A stretch of 64,000 nucleotides of DNA from Hyphomicrobium denitrificans 1NES1 (GTDB lineage Bacteria > Pseudomonadota > Alphaproteobacteria > Rhizobiales > Hyphomicrobiaceae), in NCBI RefSeq assembly GCF_000230975.2, contig NC_021172.1, positions 2,542,001-2,606,000 on the forward strand. The letters run 5' to 3'. Of the stretch, positions 35,595 to 45,427 are shown one piece after another. The notes below the pieces were generated by a model. That model saw only the letters and a list, made by a program, of their open reading frames with translations. It did not search any database and was not told the DNA's origin. Each line of letters opens with the position of its first letter. Position 1 is the stretch's first letter. Made by a program: the position numbers and the translations under genes.

Positions 35595-37730
35595 ATGATC
35601 TCGACTTATCTTACCTACACGAGCTACGCCTCGGACATGTCGAGGTCGCTTGCGCGGGTTTCGGCACAGTCGGATGTTTCGAGCGCGACCGCTTATTACA
35701 ACGCGAACATCGGCAAGGTGAAATCGGTTGACGATTTCATGAACAACAATCGCCTCTTCTCGTATGCCATGAAGGCCTACGGATTGGAGGACATGACGTA
35801 TGCCAAAGCCTTCATGAAGAAGGTTCTGACGAGCGATATCAGCACGTCCGACAGCCTGAAACAGAGCTTTGTCGGAAAGCTGACCGATCCTCGTTTCCTG
35901 AAATTCGCCCAATCGTTCCAGTTTTCGACGGATGGAAAGGTCGCCCAGCAGCCGGTCACGGCGCAGGAAGCCAGCGACCAAACCGATCTCGTCAATCTCT
36001 ATACTCAGCAACAGGTGAACAAAGGCGCGACGGCCGCCGACGATGCAGCGTACTATCAGGCGAACATCGGCAACGTCACATCGGTCGACGGCCTGATCAA
36101 CAACAAGCGCCTGCTGAACTATGCGCTGACGGCATATGGCCTCGATCCAAGCATCACATCCGACGCGACGATCAAGCAGGTTCTGACGAGTGATCTGTCA
36201 GATCCCAACAGCGTCGCCAACCAGTTGCCGAATACCGCGTACAAAACACTGGCCGCGGCGTTCTCGTTCAACACTGACGGCTCGATCAACGGCAGCTCGG
36301 CACAATCGAGCGACAATATCGCCAATACCGTCTACCAGTATTATAATGCGTCCGGCACCGGCACCAGCGCGCCAGGGGCTGCGTTCAAATCGCAGTATTA
36401 TGAAAATGCGATTGCGGGGGTTACGTCCGTCGACGACCTGCTCGGCAATTCACGTCTCGTCAGCTATCTCGAAACTGCTTTTGGACTCGATCCATCCGAG
36501 CAGTCGACGCAATTGTTGCGCAACGTCTTGACGAGCGATCTATCAGATCCCGATAGTTTCGCGAACACGCAGAGCAATGACGCATACCGCAAGCTCGCCG
36601 CCGCTTTCAACTTCAATACAGATGGCTCGATCAACGGCGCCGCGGCCCAAACCGCGGAGCAGATCGACGGCGTCGTCTCGTCGTTCACGACGAATAACAC
36701 GACCGCCGCCGAGAATTTCCAGAATACCGAAATCAATTTTTATAAGACCGACATCGCCAAAATCGGAAGCGTGTCGGATTTTATCAAGGATACGGGTCTC
36801 TATGATTTCGTTTTGAGCGCCTTCGGGATCGACCCAAGCAAAACCCAGAAGCTCACGATCGAGAAAGTTCTGGAGAGCGACGCCAGCGATCCTAGCAGCT
36901 TCGCGAACATGTCGCACAATTCCGCCTACAGCAAACTGGCGGCTGCGTTCAATTTCGATGCGAACGGGAACGCCAAAACGGCGAGTTCGGCGCAGGTGAA
37001 CGCTAGCCTGGTTTCGACCATCCAGCTCTATAATAAAGAGACCGGGGACCCCACCGTACAAAACAACCAGACGACGGACGAAGATTCCTACTACGGCAGC
37101 ACGATCGGGACCATCAAGAACGTGGACGAGTTCCTGAAAGACAAGCGCCTCGTGACCTTTGCACTCACGGCCTTCGACTTGCAGGATAAAGGGCTTTCCA
37201 ACGATACCCTGCGCAAGATCCTGACAAGCGATCCGACGGACCCCAAGAGCTACATCAACAAGCCGGAAAATTCTGCCTATCGCGCGATGGCTGTCGCATT
37301 CAATTTCGGCACTGACGGCAACGATCTCGCGACGCCTTTGCAGCAGGTGCAGACGCGCAGCCAGATCGTCGCTACGACCGATGCCTACGCGCGGCAAACG
37401 CTGGAGGAAAATGCAGGCGTCCAGAACGAAGGGGCACGCTTGGCGCTCTACTTCCAGCGCATGGTGCCGACAATCACGTCGGCCTATTCGATCCTTGCCG
37501 ACAAGGCACTTCTGCAGGTGGCGCAAACCGCGCTTGGGCTGCCGATATCCATGTCGAACGCGGACATCGACGTGCAGGCGAATATGATCACGAAAAAGCT
37601 GAAAATCAGCGACCTGCAGGACCCGGACAAACTCAACAAGTTCCTGGCGCGCTTCTCGGCGCTCTATGATGTCAACAATACCGACATAACGCAGACGAAC
37701 CCCGCGATCGCCATTCTCGGCGGCGGCTAG
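35595..37730 (+). CDS. DUF1217 repeat protein (flagellum-associated family)
   Basis: A 711-residue protein with five tandem units of 114-119 residues. They begin near 35694, 36051, 36396, 36738 and 37089, each with the pattern (F/Y)Y..(N/D)I..(V/I).SVD......RL..YAL.A(Y/F)GLD and ending (L/V)AAAFNF. DUF1217 is known in Rhizobiales flagellar clusters, where proteins are usually shorter. No flagellar gene is visible in this window. It has no obvious signal peptide. GAAGG lies upstream of ATG 35595. Its repeated, Asn/Asp/Ser-rich composition also resembles secreted or filament-associated proteins. Confidence 0.88.
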   Translation: MISTYLTYTSYASDMSRSLARVSAQSDVSSATAYYNANIGKVKSVDDFMNNNRLFSYAMKAYGLEDMTYAKAFMKKVLTSDISTSDSLKQSFVGKLTDPRFLKFAQSFQFSTDGKVAQQPVTAQEASDQTDLVNLYTQQQVNKGATAADDAAYYQANIGNVTSVDGLINNKRLLNYALTAYGLDPSITSDATIKQVLTSDLSDPNSVANQLPNTAYKTLAAAFSFNTDGSINGSSAQSSDNIANTVYQYYNASGTGTSAPGAAFKSQYYENAIAGVTSVDDLLGNSRLVSYLETAFGLDPSEQSTQLLRNVLTSDLSDPDSFANTQSNDAYRKLAAAFNFNTDGSINGAAAQTAEQIDGVVSSFTTNNTTAAENFQNTEINFYKTDIAKIGSVSDFIKDTGLYDFVLSAFGIDPSKTQKLTIEKVLESDASDPSSFANMSHNSAYSKLAAAFNFDANGNAKTASSAQVNASLVSTIQLYNKETGDPTVQNNQTTDEDSYYGSTIGTIKNVDEFLKDKRLVTFALTAFDLQDKGLSNDTLRKILTSDPTDPKSYINKPENSAYRAMAVAFNFGTDGNDLATPLQQVQTRSQIVATTDAYARQTLEENAGVQNEGARLALYFQRMVPTITSAYSILADKALLQVAQTALGLPISMSNADIDVQANMITKKLKISDLQDPDKLNKFLARFSALYDVNNTDITQTNPAIAILGGG

Positions 37731-37770
37731 ACGCCCGAGGGTTGGAACCCGGCCGGGCGGCAGCCCGTTA

Positions 37771-37793
37771 GCCTCCTAGGACAAGGAGGAGGC
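37771..37793 (+). promoter_or_regulatory. Hairpin occluding the ribosome binding site of the next gene
   Basis: GCCTCCT (37771-37777) pairs perfectly with AGGAGGC (37787-37793). The latter contains the ribosome binding site for ATG 37796, so the hairpin could repress translation or, alternatively, help end the DUF1217 transcript. Confidence 0.45.
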
Positions 37794-37795
37794 AA

Positions 37796-38047
37796 ATGGC
37801 CATCTTACACGACATACGCAGACCCAGAAATCTGGACGATGCGGTCCGCTCGGGCGATAGTGCACTGAACGTACTGATCATGGTGCTGCTGATCGCGTTC
37901 GGCCTGGCTACTTGGTACTTCTACGTTACACCCATGGCCGACCAAACCAACACCGGGGGATCGACGATCAGCGAGCCGGTGACGTCACCGTCTTCGCCGA
38001 ATGCCAGCCCGACCGGCCCCGCGCCGTCGCCCAATCCTGGGCCGTAG
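37796..38047 (+). CDS. Small single-pass membrane protein with Pro/Ser-rich tail
   Basis: An 83-residue protein with one transmembrane helix (about residues 25-45, VLIMVLLIAFGLATWYFYV). A Thr/Ser/Pro-rich tail follows (PVTSPSSPNASPTGPAPSPN). The family and function are unknown. The ATG at 37796 has a near-ideal AGGAGG site, folded into a hairpin. Confidence 0.65.
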   Translation: MAILHDIRRPRNLDDAVRSGDSALNVLIMVLLIAFGLATWYFYVTPMADQTNTGGSTISEPVTSPSSPNASPTGPAPSPNPGP

Positions 38048-38093
38048 ACATATCTAAGCTGGCCGCCTCGCCGCCAAAGCTAAGCGAATGCGG

Positions 38094-38993
38094 CTAGGCG
38101 GATGGCTTGCGAAAGCGCAACGCCATCCTGCGGCGATTGCCTTTGACTCTCCCTGCTGCGGTTTTGGATCGCTTGCGGGCAAGCTGGGGATGTGACGGCT
38201 TTACGGGCGGCGAGACGTCCGCGATCAGCTCGACCGGAGTCTTGGCCTTCAGTTGGACGACCTTGTAGCCGCCCGCTTTGAGCTGCGCGAGGATCTGCGG
38301 GACGGCGTCAGCGGTCCACTTATGAATATCATGCATCAGAATGATACCTCGGCCGCGTGCCTCTAGCCCCGCCATCACGCGCGCGATGACAGGCTTGGTG
38401 CTGCGCGCGCGCCAATCCTGCGAATCGATATCGACCGCGAACTGCCCGATGTTGCGGCTCTTCATGTAATCGACCGTAGCCTGACTGCTGCTGAGGTAGG
38501 GGTAGCGGAAGAAGGGCGCGACGGGTGCCGGACTCGCCTTCTGGGCCGCGTCGAACGTCGCTTCGACCTCGCGCTTGACGTCGTCAAGAGCCAGCCGCGC
38601 GAGATTCGGGTGCGACCATGTGTGGACACCGATCGTGTGCCCCTGCTCGGCGACCTCTTTTACGACCTCGGGATGCTCGGCGACCATTTCGCCGACGACG
38701 AAGAACGTCGCCTTGGTGCATTCCTTCGCGAGCGCTGCCAGAATCTCGCGCGTATCTTTGGGTGACGGCCCGTCATCAAAGGTCAAGACGACTTCTTTAG
38801 GCTGCAGGAAATTGGGATCGCCGTGGGGTGAACCGAACCACGGACCACCCGTCGTATCCACCTCGATCGTTCTCGATACCCCAAGCGCGCCCGCCGGACA
38901 GGTTTGATCGCCATCAGCTTCTGCTTTATTCGCCGCAAGCGCGACTGTCGCCGCAGCGAGCGCGGCGAGCATCAAACCTCGTGCGGCGTGCAT
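38094..38993 (-). CDS. Polysaccharide deacetylase (NodB homology), short paralog
   Basis: A 299-residue exported carbohydrate esterase. NodB motifs are LTFDDGP, HTWSH, FFRYP and LMHDIHKW. The signal peptide ends near KAEA. It closely parallels the N-terminal half of the protein at 23915 (GVSRTIEVDTTGGPWFG against GVSRTVEIDTTGGPGFG) and the block GRGIILMHDIHK. The C-terminus is basic (KRSKTAAGRVKGNRRR). Likely envelope glycan deacetylation, exact substrate unknown. Confidence 0.9.
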   Translation of the reverse strand: MHAARGLMLAALAAATVALAANKAEADGDQTCPAGALGVSRTIEVDTTGGPWFGSPHGDPNFLQPKEVVLTFDDGPSPKDTREILAALAKECTKATFFVVGEMVAEHPEVVKEVAEQGHTIGVHTWSHPNLARLALDDVKREVEATFDAAQKASPAPVAPFFRYPYLSSSQATVDYMKSRNIGQFAVDIDSQDWRARSTKPVIARVMAGLEARGRGIILMHDIHKWTADAVPQILAQLKAGGYKVVQLKAKTPVELIADVSPPVKPSHPQLARKRSKTAAGRVKGNRRRMALRFRKPSA

Positions 38994-39177
38994 TTCAACG
39001 TCCCCGGATTTCAGCCAACTATTTGTCTTTAGCCGATCGGATGCCCGCCATCAAAGCGAGAGTTGCAAATCGGCGCTTGTCAAATTCGTAAGAATGAACG
39101 TATTGCGACCCATGCTTTGCACATGAAGTCTGTTGTGCAGGCTTCCTTTTGCTGCCGTTTCCAACCATCATCGAACC

Positions 39178-39588
39178 ATGCCTTCACTGAAACAGGTCGG
39201 CGCGTTGCCGCTGCGTAAAGCGCCGAAGAACACGATCGAGGTGCTTCTTGTCTCTTCCAGAGACACGGGGCGATGGGTCATACCCAAAGGATGGCCATCG
39301 AAGCGGATGACAGACAGCGCGGCAGCCGCACGCGAAGCGAGGCAGGAGGCGGGCGTTACCGGAAAAATTGCGAAGGAACCCTACGGCAGCTATCGATACC
39401 GGAAAATCGAAAAGGAAAATGTCCGGTTGATTGAAGTGACTGTTTACCTGCTCTGGGTAAAAAAAGAAAAAAAACAATGGAAAGAAAAGGCCCAGCGCAA
39501 TCGTGTCTGGTTCGATATCGAGACTGCGAGCCGCAAAGTCCGTGAACCGAAGCTGCGGGCGCTGATCTTGGCGCTGGCCGACGCTTGA
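39178..39588 (+). CDS. Nudix hydrolase (diphosphoinositol-polyphosphate-phosphohydrolase-like)
   Basis: A 136-residue Nudix enzyme with VIPKGWPSKRMTDSAAAARE and ARQEAGV, the Nudix helix (REARQEAG). The first Glu of the Gx5E segment is replaced, as in related alphaproteobacterial members. It is a hydrolase of nucleoside or polyphosphate diphosphates; substrate unknown. ATG 39178 was chosen because the upstream 15 in-frame codons are unlike the family. Confidence 0.85.
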   Translation: MPSLKQVGALPLRKAPKNTIEVLLVSSRDTGRWVIPKGWPSKRMTDSAAAAREARQEAGVTGKIAKEPYGSYRYRKIEKENVRLIEVTVYLLWVKKEKKQWKEKAQRNRVWFDIETASRKVREPKLRALILALADA

Positions 39589-39782
39589 TTTCCCTTTCTT
39601 CCTCGAAACACCGCCAATTCACCACATCCCGCTCGTGTGCAGATGCGAAGTGACGTTTTGCCCCTCGAATGAGATGTGGGCGAAACGTGCGAAGATGTGT
39701 CTGTCGGTTCATGAGCTCCCTTAAATGGCCTATCTTGTGGGTGCAGGACCATATTGAGTCTTCATATGAGAAGGGACATCAC

Positions 39783-40445
39783 TTGAAGAACCCGAAGCGT
39801 CCGTCGGGTGCAGTTGCGCGCCTATTCGGTCCATCGCAAAATGACGAGTTTGCTGATCTCATGGTTCGCCTCGCGAACGTCGGGGTCGAGTGTGCAGCCC
39901 ATTTCCGCGCGACGGATGGACAGGACCTACCCGGTATCGTCGCGTTCGAGCGCCGCGCCGATCAGATCGTGGATGCGATTCACGAGCTTCTGGATAATGC
40001 GTTCATCATGCGCTTCGACGTTCCCGATGCGATGCGGCTGACGGACGAAATCGACGACGTGATCGACGGAATGCGCGGCGCGGCAGCGCATATCGACATC
40101 TACAAACGATTTCTGGGCGAACTCCGCCCCGAGGCGCGCGAGCTGATCGTGACCGGAGAGCGGTCGATCCACGCGATGCGGAATCTGGTGGAGGTGCTCA
40201 AAAACCGCAAGCTGTCGGTGGCACATGTGCGAGATCTGGCGCGCGCCATCAACGACGCGGAGTCGGAAGCCGATCGCATCATCGCACGCGCGGAGCGCGG
40301 CTTGGTCGCGGAGTTCTCGGCTCCGGGGTCGAACACACTCGAATTCATCGCGCTCGAAAGGCTCTACGCGATGCTTGAAGAAATGACGGACGATGCCAAG
40401 CGTTGCGGCAAGCTCATCGTCTCGCTGGCGCGCAAGGAGACGTAA
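39783..40445 (+). CDS. DUF47 (PhoU-like) protein
   Basis: A 220-residue all-helical protein of the DUF47/TIGR00153 family (PhoU-like). Conserved blocks include FERRADQIVDAIHELLD and DAMRLTDEIDDVIDGM. It probably regulates the Pit transporter encoded next; they overlap by one base (TAATG). TTG 39783 is preferred because AAGGGA sits six bases upstream; earlier ATG 39711 would add 24 residues. Confidence 0.88.
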   Translation: MKNPKRPSGAVARLFGPSQNDEFADLMVRLANVGVECAAHFRATDGQDLPGIVAFERRADQIVDAIHELLDNAFIMRFDVPDAMRLTDEIDDVIDGMRGAAAHIDIYKRFLGELRPEARELIVTGERSIHAMRNLVEVLKNRKLSVAHVRDLARAINDAESEADRIIARAERGLVAEFSAPGSNTLEFIALERLYAMLEEMTDDAKRCGKLIVSLARKET

Positions 40446-41437
40446 TGAGCGCCATTTCGCTCGCGCTCATATTCGCCCTTGCGACGATTTTGATGGCGGA
40501 GTTCGTCAACGGCTGGACAGATGCGCCGAATGTCATCGCAACGATCGTGGCCACCGGAGTTCTATCTCCCAAGACTGCAATCCTGATGGCCGTGGTCATG
40601 AATACGCTCGGTGCCATGTCGGGAACGGCCGTGGCGGCAACCGTCGGCAAGGGGATAGTCGATCCAAGCGCATTGACGCTCGCTTCGATTACCGCCGCGA
40701 TGCTGAGTATTGTGGCATGGGGCACATTCGCAGCACACGCCGGCCTCCCGATCAGCAAGTCGCATGCCCTGCTCGCGGGACTCGCGGGTGCGGCCTTCGC
40801 CAAAGGCGGGTGGCAGGCTCTTCAGTGGGTCGGTTGGGAAAAAGTCATCATCGGCATGCTGCTGTCGGTCGTTCTCGGCTGCGTTGCCTCCTACATCATC
40901 GGGCGCATCGCAGTCGCGCTGACTGGCGCGTCGAAACCTGTGCGTACGAAAAGGATGTTCGACCGGCTGTCGATCGTTGCGGCATGTTTTCTGGCCTTCA
41001 ACCACGGACTCAATGACGGCCAGAAATTCATGGGCGTTTTCGCGATGACGCTGCTCGCTGGGGGCGTATTCCAGACATTCGAGATCCCGCTCTGGGTCGT
41101 TTTAATCTGCGCGCTGACAATGGCGCTCGGAACGTCCGCCGGCGGCTGGCGCATCATCCAGACGCTCGGCTCGCGCATGACGCGGCTTCAGTCCTGGCAA
41201 GGCTTTGCCGCGCAAGCCGCTGCGGGCTTCACCATTTTCGGTGCTTCGTCATTCGGCGTTCCGCTATCAACGACGCACACGATCACCAGCGCCATCGCCG
41301 GCGCGGCTGCGAGCCGACGCATGTCCGATATCCGCTGGATCGTGCTGCAGCGGATTGTCATGGCATGGCTGATTACGTTTCCCGTTTGCTTTGTGGCTGC
41401 ATTTGCCGCCGCGCGCCTTGCCGACGCGCTCTTTTAG
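40445..41437 (+). CDS. pit: Inorganic phosphate transporter, Pit family
   Basis: A 330-residue inner-membrane phosphate/H+ (metal-phosphate) symporter. The duplicated family signature is visible in both halves: FVNGWTDAPNVIATIV and FNHGLNDGQKFMGVF, with SKSHAL and LSTTHTIT after each. About nine or ten transmembrane helices are expected. It overlaps the DUF47 gene, and the pair is a common low-affinity phosphate uptake module. Confidence 0.94.
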   Translation: MSAISLALIFALATILMAEFVNGWTDAPNVIATIVATGVLSPKTAILMAVVMNTLGAMSGTAVAATVGKGIVDPSALTLASITAAMLSIVAWGTFAAHAGLPISKSHALLAGLAGAAFAKGGWQALQWVGWEKVIIGMLLSVVLGCVASYIIGRIAVALTGASKPVRTKRMFDRLSIVAACFLAFNHGLNDGQKFMGVFAMTLLAGGVFQTFEIPLWVVLICALTMALGTSAGGWRIIQTLGSRMTRLQSWQGFAAQAAAGFTIFGASSFGVPLSTTHTITSAIAGAAASRRMSDIRWIVLQRIVMAWLITFPVCFVAAFAAARLADALF

Positions 41438-41472
41438 ATCTCGCGTTGGGGATCCTGGCAACAGATTGCGCG

Positions 41473-42117
41473 TCAATCCTCGGCGCGGAGGACCTTGGAA
41501 GCAAACCACCGTCGCAGGTTAGCAAGCTTGTTCCGGAATCCCGATGTGGCGGCGGGTCGTGCGTCTACCTGTCGGACCGCGCCAACGCCACCCTCGTTCA
41601 GCAACGCCTCGAACTCACGCCGCGGCTCGAACCCGAGCCGTTCGCGATGGGGATAGTAAAAGACAAGAGCCGGCGAACGCCGCCACCAGACTTTGAATTC
41701 CGCATCCGTCATCTTGGTCGGAGAGACTGGCCACAGAAGCGCTCCTGCACGTTCCATGTCCCGTGCGATGCAGTCATAAACGGCGGTGGCGATACCCTTC
41801 TTCCGAAACGCTTCTTTCACCTCCGCGCCGGCGATGGTGACAATGCCATTCTCCGGCTGCCTGAGCCGGCAATAGCCGACTTCATTTTCTCCTGCTGCAG
41901 CCGATCCCTCGTCGACGAAGACACGATACACCACCAAAGATTCTTCCTCCTCGGAAAAGTGTCTTCGCAGGAAAAACGTACGTCTTCCTTTGGTTTGGAT
42001 CTTAACTACGGGCTCGGATTCGAATTGGAGGGTAAGGGCCGTCTGGCTGGCTTCCGGGTCGAATGATTTATCGCGTCTCAGGAACGTCAATCGTTCGTAT
42101 CGCGTCGACGGATTCAT
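41473..42117 (-). CDS. GNAT-like acetyltransferase
   Basis: A 214-residue protein with an N-terminal extension (about 60 residues, charged) and a GNAT core (VKEAFRKKGIATAVYDCIAR is motif A). The C-terminal half (WWRRSPALVFYYPHRERLGF) is less typical. No substrate can be inferred. It is convergent with the pit gene. Confidence 0.7.
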   Translation of the reverse strand: MNPSTRYERLTFLRRDKSFDPEASQTALTLQFESEPVVKIQTKGRRTFFLRRHFSEEEESLVVYRVFVDEGSAAAGENEVGYCRLRQPENGIVTIAGAEVKEAFRKKGIATAVYDCIARDMERAGALLWPVSPTKMTDAEFKVWWRRSPALVFYYPHRERLGFEPRREFEALLNEGGVGAVRQVDARPAATSGFRNKLANLRRWFASKVLRAED

Positions 42118-42232
42118 GCGCGATCTTTCCTCCCTTCACGCACCTACCATCTCAAAACTCGTTATCTACATTGCCAGCTTAATTAGTCCGGATTCAACCT
42201 AGCATTTGGTCAAAACCGCTTGTTCATCGGCA

Positions 42233-43522
42233 CTATTCGAACGGATCCTTCATCAGGATGGTATCGGCACGCTCCGGACTAGTCGAAAGCAGGGTTACCG
42301 GACATTCGATCAATTCCTCGACACGACGGACGTATTTGACCGCCTGGGCCGGCAGATCGGCCCACCGGCGTGCGCCTTGCGTCGACTCGGACCAACCTTC
42401 GAAGTCTTCATACACGGGAATAATTCTCGCCTGAGCACTGGCACTCGCAGGGAGACGATTGAGCCGTTCCCCATCGAGCGTGTAGCCGACGCAAATGCGG
42501 ATCGTATCGAAGCCGTCGAGAACGTCGAGCTTCGTGAGGGCAATGCCATCTATCCCCGAGACCTTCGCAACCTGACGGACGAGCACGCTGTCGAACCAAC
42601 CGCACCGGCGCTTACGTCCGGTCACTGTACCGAACTCGCGGCCTCGTTCGCCGATCTTTTCTCCGATAGCGTCCGTCAATTCGGTCGGAAATGGACCCGA
42701 GCCCACGCGGGTGGTGTAGGCCTTCGCAATACCGAGCACATATCCAGCGTGGCGGGGACCGATGCCCGACCCCGTCGCTGCCTGAGCAGCAACGGTATTC
42801 GAAGACGTGACGTACGGATACGTTCCGTGATCGACGTCGAGGAGCGCCCCTTGCGCGCCTTCGAACAGGATGCGCTTACCCTGGCGCCACGCGATATCGA
42901 GCAACTCCCACGAGACATCCATGTACGGCAGGAGCTGGGGAGCTATCTCCGTCAGTTCGGCAATGAGCTTGTCCTTCGACATTTCGGGTTGGCCGAGGCC
43001 GCGGCGGAGGGCGTTGTGATGCGCAAGGACGCGATCGATTTTCGGTCCGAGCGTCTCGGGCGATGCCAGATCCTGCACGCGGATGGCGCGCCGACCAACC
43101 TTGTCTTCGTATGCGGGACCGATGCCGCGACCGGTCGTGCCGATCTTCTGGGTGCCAGCAGCTTCCTCGCGAAGCTGATCGAGCTCGCGGTGCAAAGGCA
43201 AAATCAACGTCGCATTCTCGGCAACACGGAGATTGTCGCGAGTAATCGTCAGGCCCTGCTTTCTGAGTTTTTCGATTTCCGCGACGAGAGCCCAGGGATC
43301 AAGGACAACGCCGTTGCCGATGACTGAAAGCTTATCGGGCCTGACCACGCCCGATGGCAGCAGCGACAGCTTGAAGGTCTTGCCGCCGATGACGAGCGTG
43401 TGGCCGGCGTTGTGGCCGCCCTGGAATCGCACGACGACATCGGCGCGCTCAGACAGCCAATCCACGATTTTGCCTTTGCCCTCGTCACCCCACTGGGCGC
43501 CGACCACGACAACGTTCGTCAT
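42233..43522 (-). CDS. purA: Adenylosuccinate synthetase
   Basis: A 429-residue enzyme of purine synthesis that forms adenylosuccinate from IMP, aspartate and GTP. The motifs GDEGKGK (P-loop), [20 protein letters not shown] and [10 protein letters not shown] are intact. ATG 43522 is preferred over a GTG at 43528; an AAGGTG site lies upstream. In many relatives purA is near serA and serC; here serC is 1.9 kb upstream on the same strand, with a DUF4139 gene between. Confidence 0.97.
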   Translation of the reverse strand: MTNVVVVGAQWGDEGKGKIVDWLSERADVVVRFQGGHNAGHTLVIGGKTFKLSLLPSGVVRPDKLSVIGNGVVLDPWALVAEIEKLRKQGLTITRDNLRVAENATLILPLHRELDQLREEAAGTQKIGTTGRGIGPAYEDKVGRRAIRVQDLASPETLGPKIDRVLAHHNALRRGLGQPEMSKDKLIAELTEIAPQLLPYMDVSWELLDIAWRQGKRILFEGAQGALLDVDHGTYPYVTSSNTVAAQAATGSGIGPRHAGYVLGIAKAYTTRVGSGPFPTELTDAIGEKIGERGREFGTVTGRKRRCGWFDSVLVRQVAKVSGIDGIALTKLDVLDGFDTIRICVGYTLDGERLNRLPASASAQARIIPVYEDFEGWSESTQGARRWADLPAQAVKYVRRVEELIECPVTLLSTSPERADTILMKDPFE

Positions 43523-43616
43523 TCTCACACCTTCTCATGACTTGGCCCCGACCTCAGCCGGGGCCATGCGGCGACACCGCTCTCTTTTTCAGAAACTTAA
43601 ATCCCGGCAGACTCGC

Positions 43617-45305
43617 TTATGGACCGTAGACGATCGACTTCGACGCGGGCCACGAAATGCGATAGCCGTACTCGAATATCTTTTCTTCATCGGGATCGAG
43701 CTTTTCCTCGAATGCGATGACCCCGCGCCGATCGTCGACATTCTGGGTCGTCGGCGTCGCGCGGCCTGTATATTCGACTTTGATCTCGTCGTTCTGAGAA
43801 ACGGGGATGCGATCGAGGATCGTCACGCTAATCGGCCGCTCATGCAGGTTCTTCACGTTGACGCGGAAGCTGCGACTATCGACGTGCGACGTCGAGATCA
43901 GCCCGCTCTCGCCGCGCTTTTCTTCGAGCACTGCGTGCTTGACTTTAACCTGATCATCAATGCCGAAGCCGAGATTATGCTCCTGTCCTGGCGGCAGCAG
44001 CGGCATATCGCCGGTACCGACGAAGGTACCGTCGCGAAACAGATAGACGCGGCCCGGCAAAAGCGGGGTACCCTTAGCGATCTTGATCTTGGCGTAGAGA
44101 TAAGCGTTGGGATCGAGCTTCGGAACCGAGCGGCTACCAAGCACCGGCTCGATGTCGTCCGACATCAGCAGAACGCGCTTGACGTCGCCGTTGCCCGCAA
44201 CTGTCGTCCGGCCCGGTACTTCGAATGTCGCTTCGAAAGGCGCGCTGGCGAGTTTCGCCACGGTTTCCTCAGCGGGAGCGGCGTCCGCTTCCGGAGCCGG
44301 TGGAGGCGCAGCGGCGAGGCCGCCGAGCGCGCGGCTGTCGGCGGCGCGATCACGTTTCGCAAACTCAAGGTTTGCGGAAGGCGCCGCAGCGGCAACGGGC
44401 TTCGGTGGCTGTTCGTAATCGACGAATTGCGTGTCGAGCGGCGGGGCGGACGCGCCATCCGACGGGCGTGAGGTCGAAAGCTGCAGCGATACACCGGTCC
44501 AATCCTCACCCGACCTTTGCGAGACCGCGGCGCGGCGGGCGAGCGTCAGCTTGGGCGGCTCGGTTTTCGTGCCCGTCTGTAGACGCGCATCGTAGATCGG
44601 CGCCCAGTTTGCGTCAGGAACCTGATAGTGGATCGTCAGATCTGCATCGACGGGCGTCTGGGCAAAAACATAAACGCGAACTTCGGTCTGCTCGGTCTTG
44701 GCCGGCGCGAGAGACGCGAGCTGGTTCCTGAGATCCTTGATGTTACGATCAATGACGCGGATCTTCTGCTGGGCATCGAGGGCGAGCTTGCCCGAATCGC
44801 TCGCGGCTTGAGGAATGAGAGATAAAATCTTCTGCCAATCGTCGCCGGTGCCTGCCGGTGCCTCGGCGGATTGCGGCCGCTTCGGCAGCTCGGCCAAATT
44901 TGAGATCAGCTTCTTCTGGGTCGCCGCAGCCTGTGCCTGCGCGTCGACCGTCGTTCGTTCGTCCTTGAGCTGCTCGATCCGATCCTCAAGCTCTTTACGT
45001 TTGACATCGGCGGCCTGGCTTTCCTCCCGCTGCAAAAGTTTGCGCGCGGTATCGACGGAACCGATATCGAGCCTGCCCGTCGCCTTGCCTTCGACGCGGA
45101 TCGATCCTGGAACGGCGCTCGCAGGCACGTCGCCGATGATGATCGTGTGTTCGCCCTTATCGAGCTTCACCTTGGCGAGACGCGTGATCTCAGCGCCCGA
45201 GAGAAAAACAGTCACGGCATCAACTGTCGATGTCGCGGAAACGTCGGCGGCATGCGCACTCAAGGACTGGGCAGCCAGAAGTACTGCCGCAAGGGCAAAA
45301 CGCAT
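43617..45305 (-). CDS. DUF4139 (MuiA-like mucoidy inhibitor) secreted protein
   Basis: A 562-residue exported protein. A signal peptide (MRFALAAVLLAAQSLSAHAA) is followed by an N-terminal beta domain, a coiled coil (residues about 90-130, rich in Glu/Lys/Gln) and the DUF4139 domain (QVPDANWAPIYDARL, then SRPSDG and the C-terminal ENFEYGYRISW-like IFEYGYRISWP). Mucoidy-inhibitor A family members affect capsule or envelope phenotypes by an unknown mechanism. It separates serC from purA. Confidence 0.87.
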   Translation of the reverse strand: MRFALAAVLLAAQSLSAHAADVSATSTVDAVTVFLSGAEITRLAKVKLDKGEHTIIIGDVPASAVPGSIRVEGKATGRLDIGSVDTARKLLQREESQAADVKRKELEDRIEQLKDERTTVDAQAQAAATQKKLISNLAELPKRPQSAEAPAGTGDDWQKILSLIPQAASDSGKLALDAQQKIRVIDRNIKDLRNQLASLAPAKTEQTEVRVYVFAQTPVDADLTIHYQVPDANWAPIYDARLQTGTKTEPPKLTLARRAAVSQRSGEDWTGVSLQLSTSRPSDGASAPPLDTQFVDYEQPPKPVAAAAPSANLEFAKRDRAADSRALGGLAAAPPPAPEADAAPAEETVAKLASAPFEATFEVPGRTTVAGNGDVKRVLLMSDDIEPVLGSRSVPKLDPNAYLYAKIKIAKGTPLLPGRVYLFRDGTFVGTGDMPLLPPGQEHNLGFGIDDQVKVKHAVLEEKRGESGLISTSHVDSRSFRVNVKNLHERPISVTILDRIPVSQNDEIKVEYTGRATPTTQNVDDRRGVIAFEEKLDPDEEKIFEYGYRISWPASKSIVYGP

Positions 45306-45427
45306 CTCGCTAAAACCTTCAATATTGTTCCGGATATCCAAGCGCCGCCCTTCCCCGGAGCTACGGGCGCACGACCGCCATTATGGCCGATACGCCGGTC
45401 CAGAAAAAGCATTGACTCATGGCCGGG

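Noticed and set aside
42206..43327. 373-codon plus-strand frame over purA
   Set aside because: Antisense to purA, which has intact P-loop and catalytic motifs.
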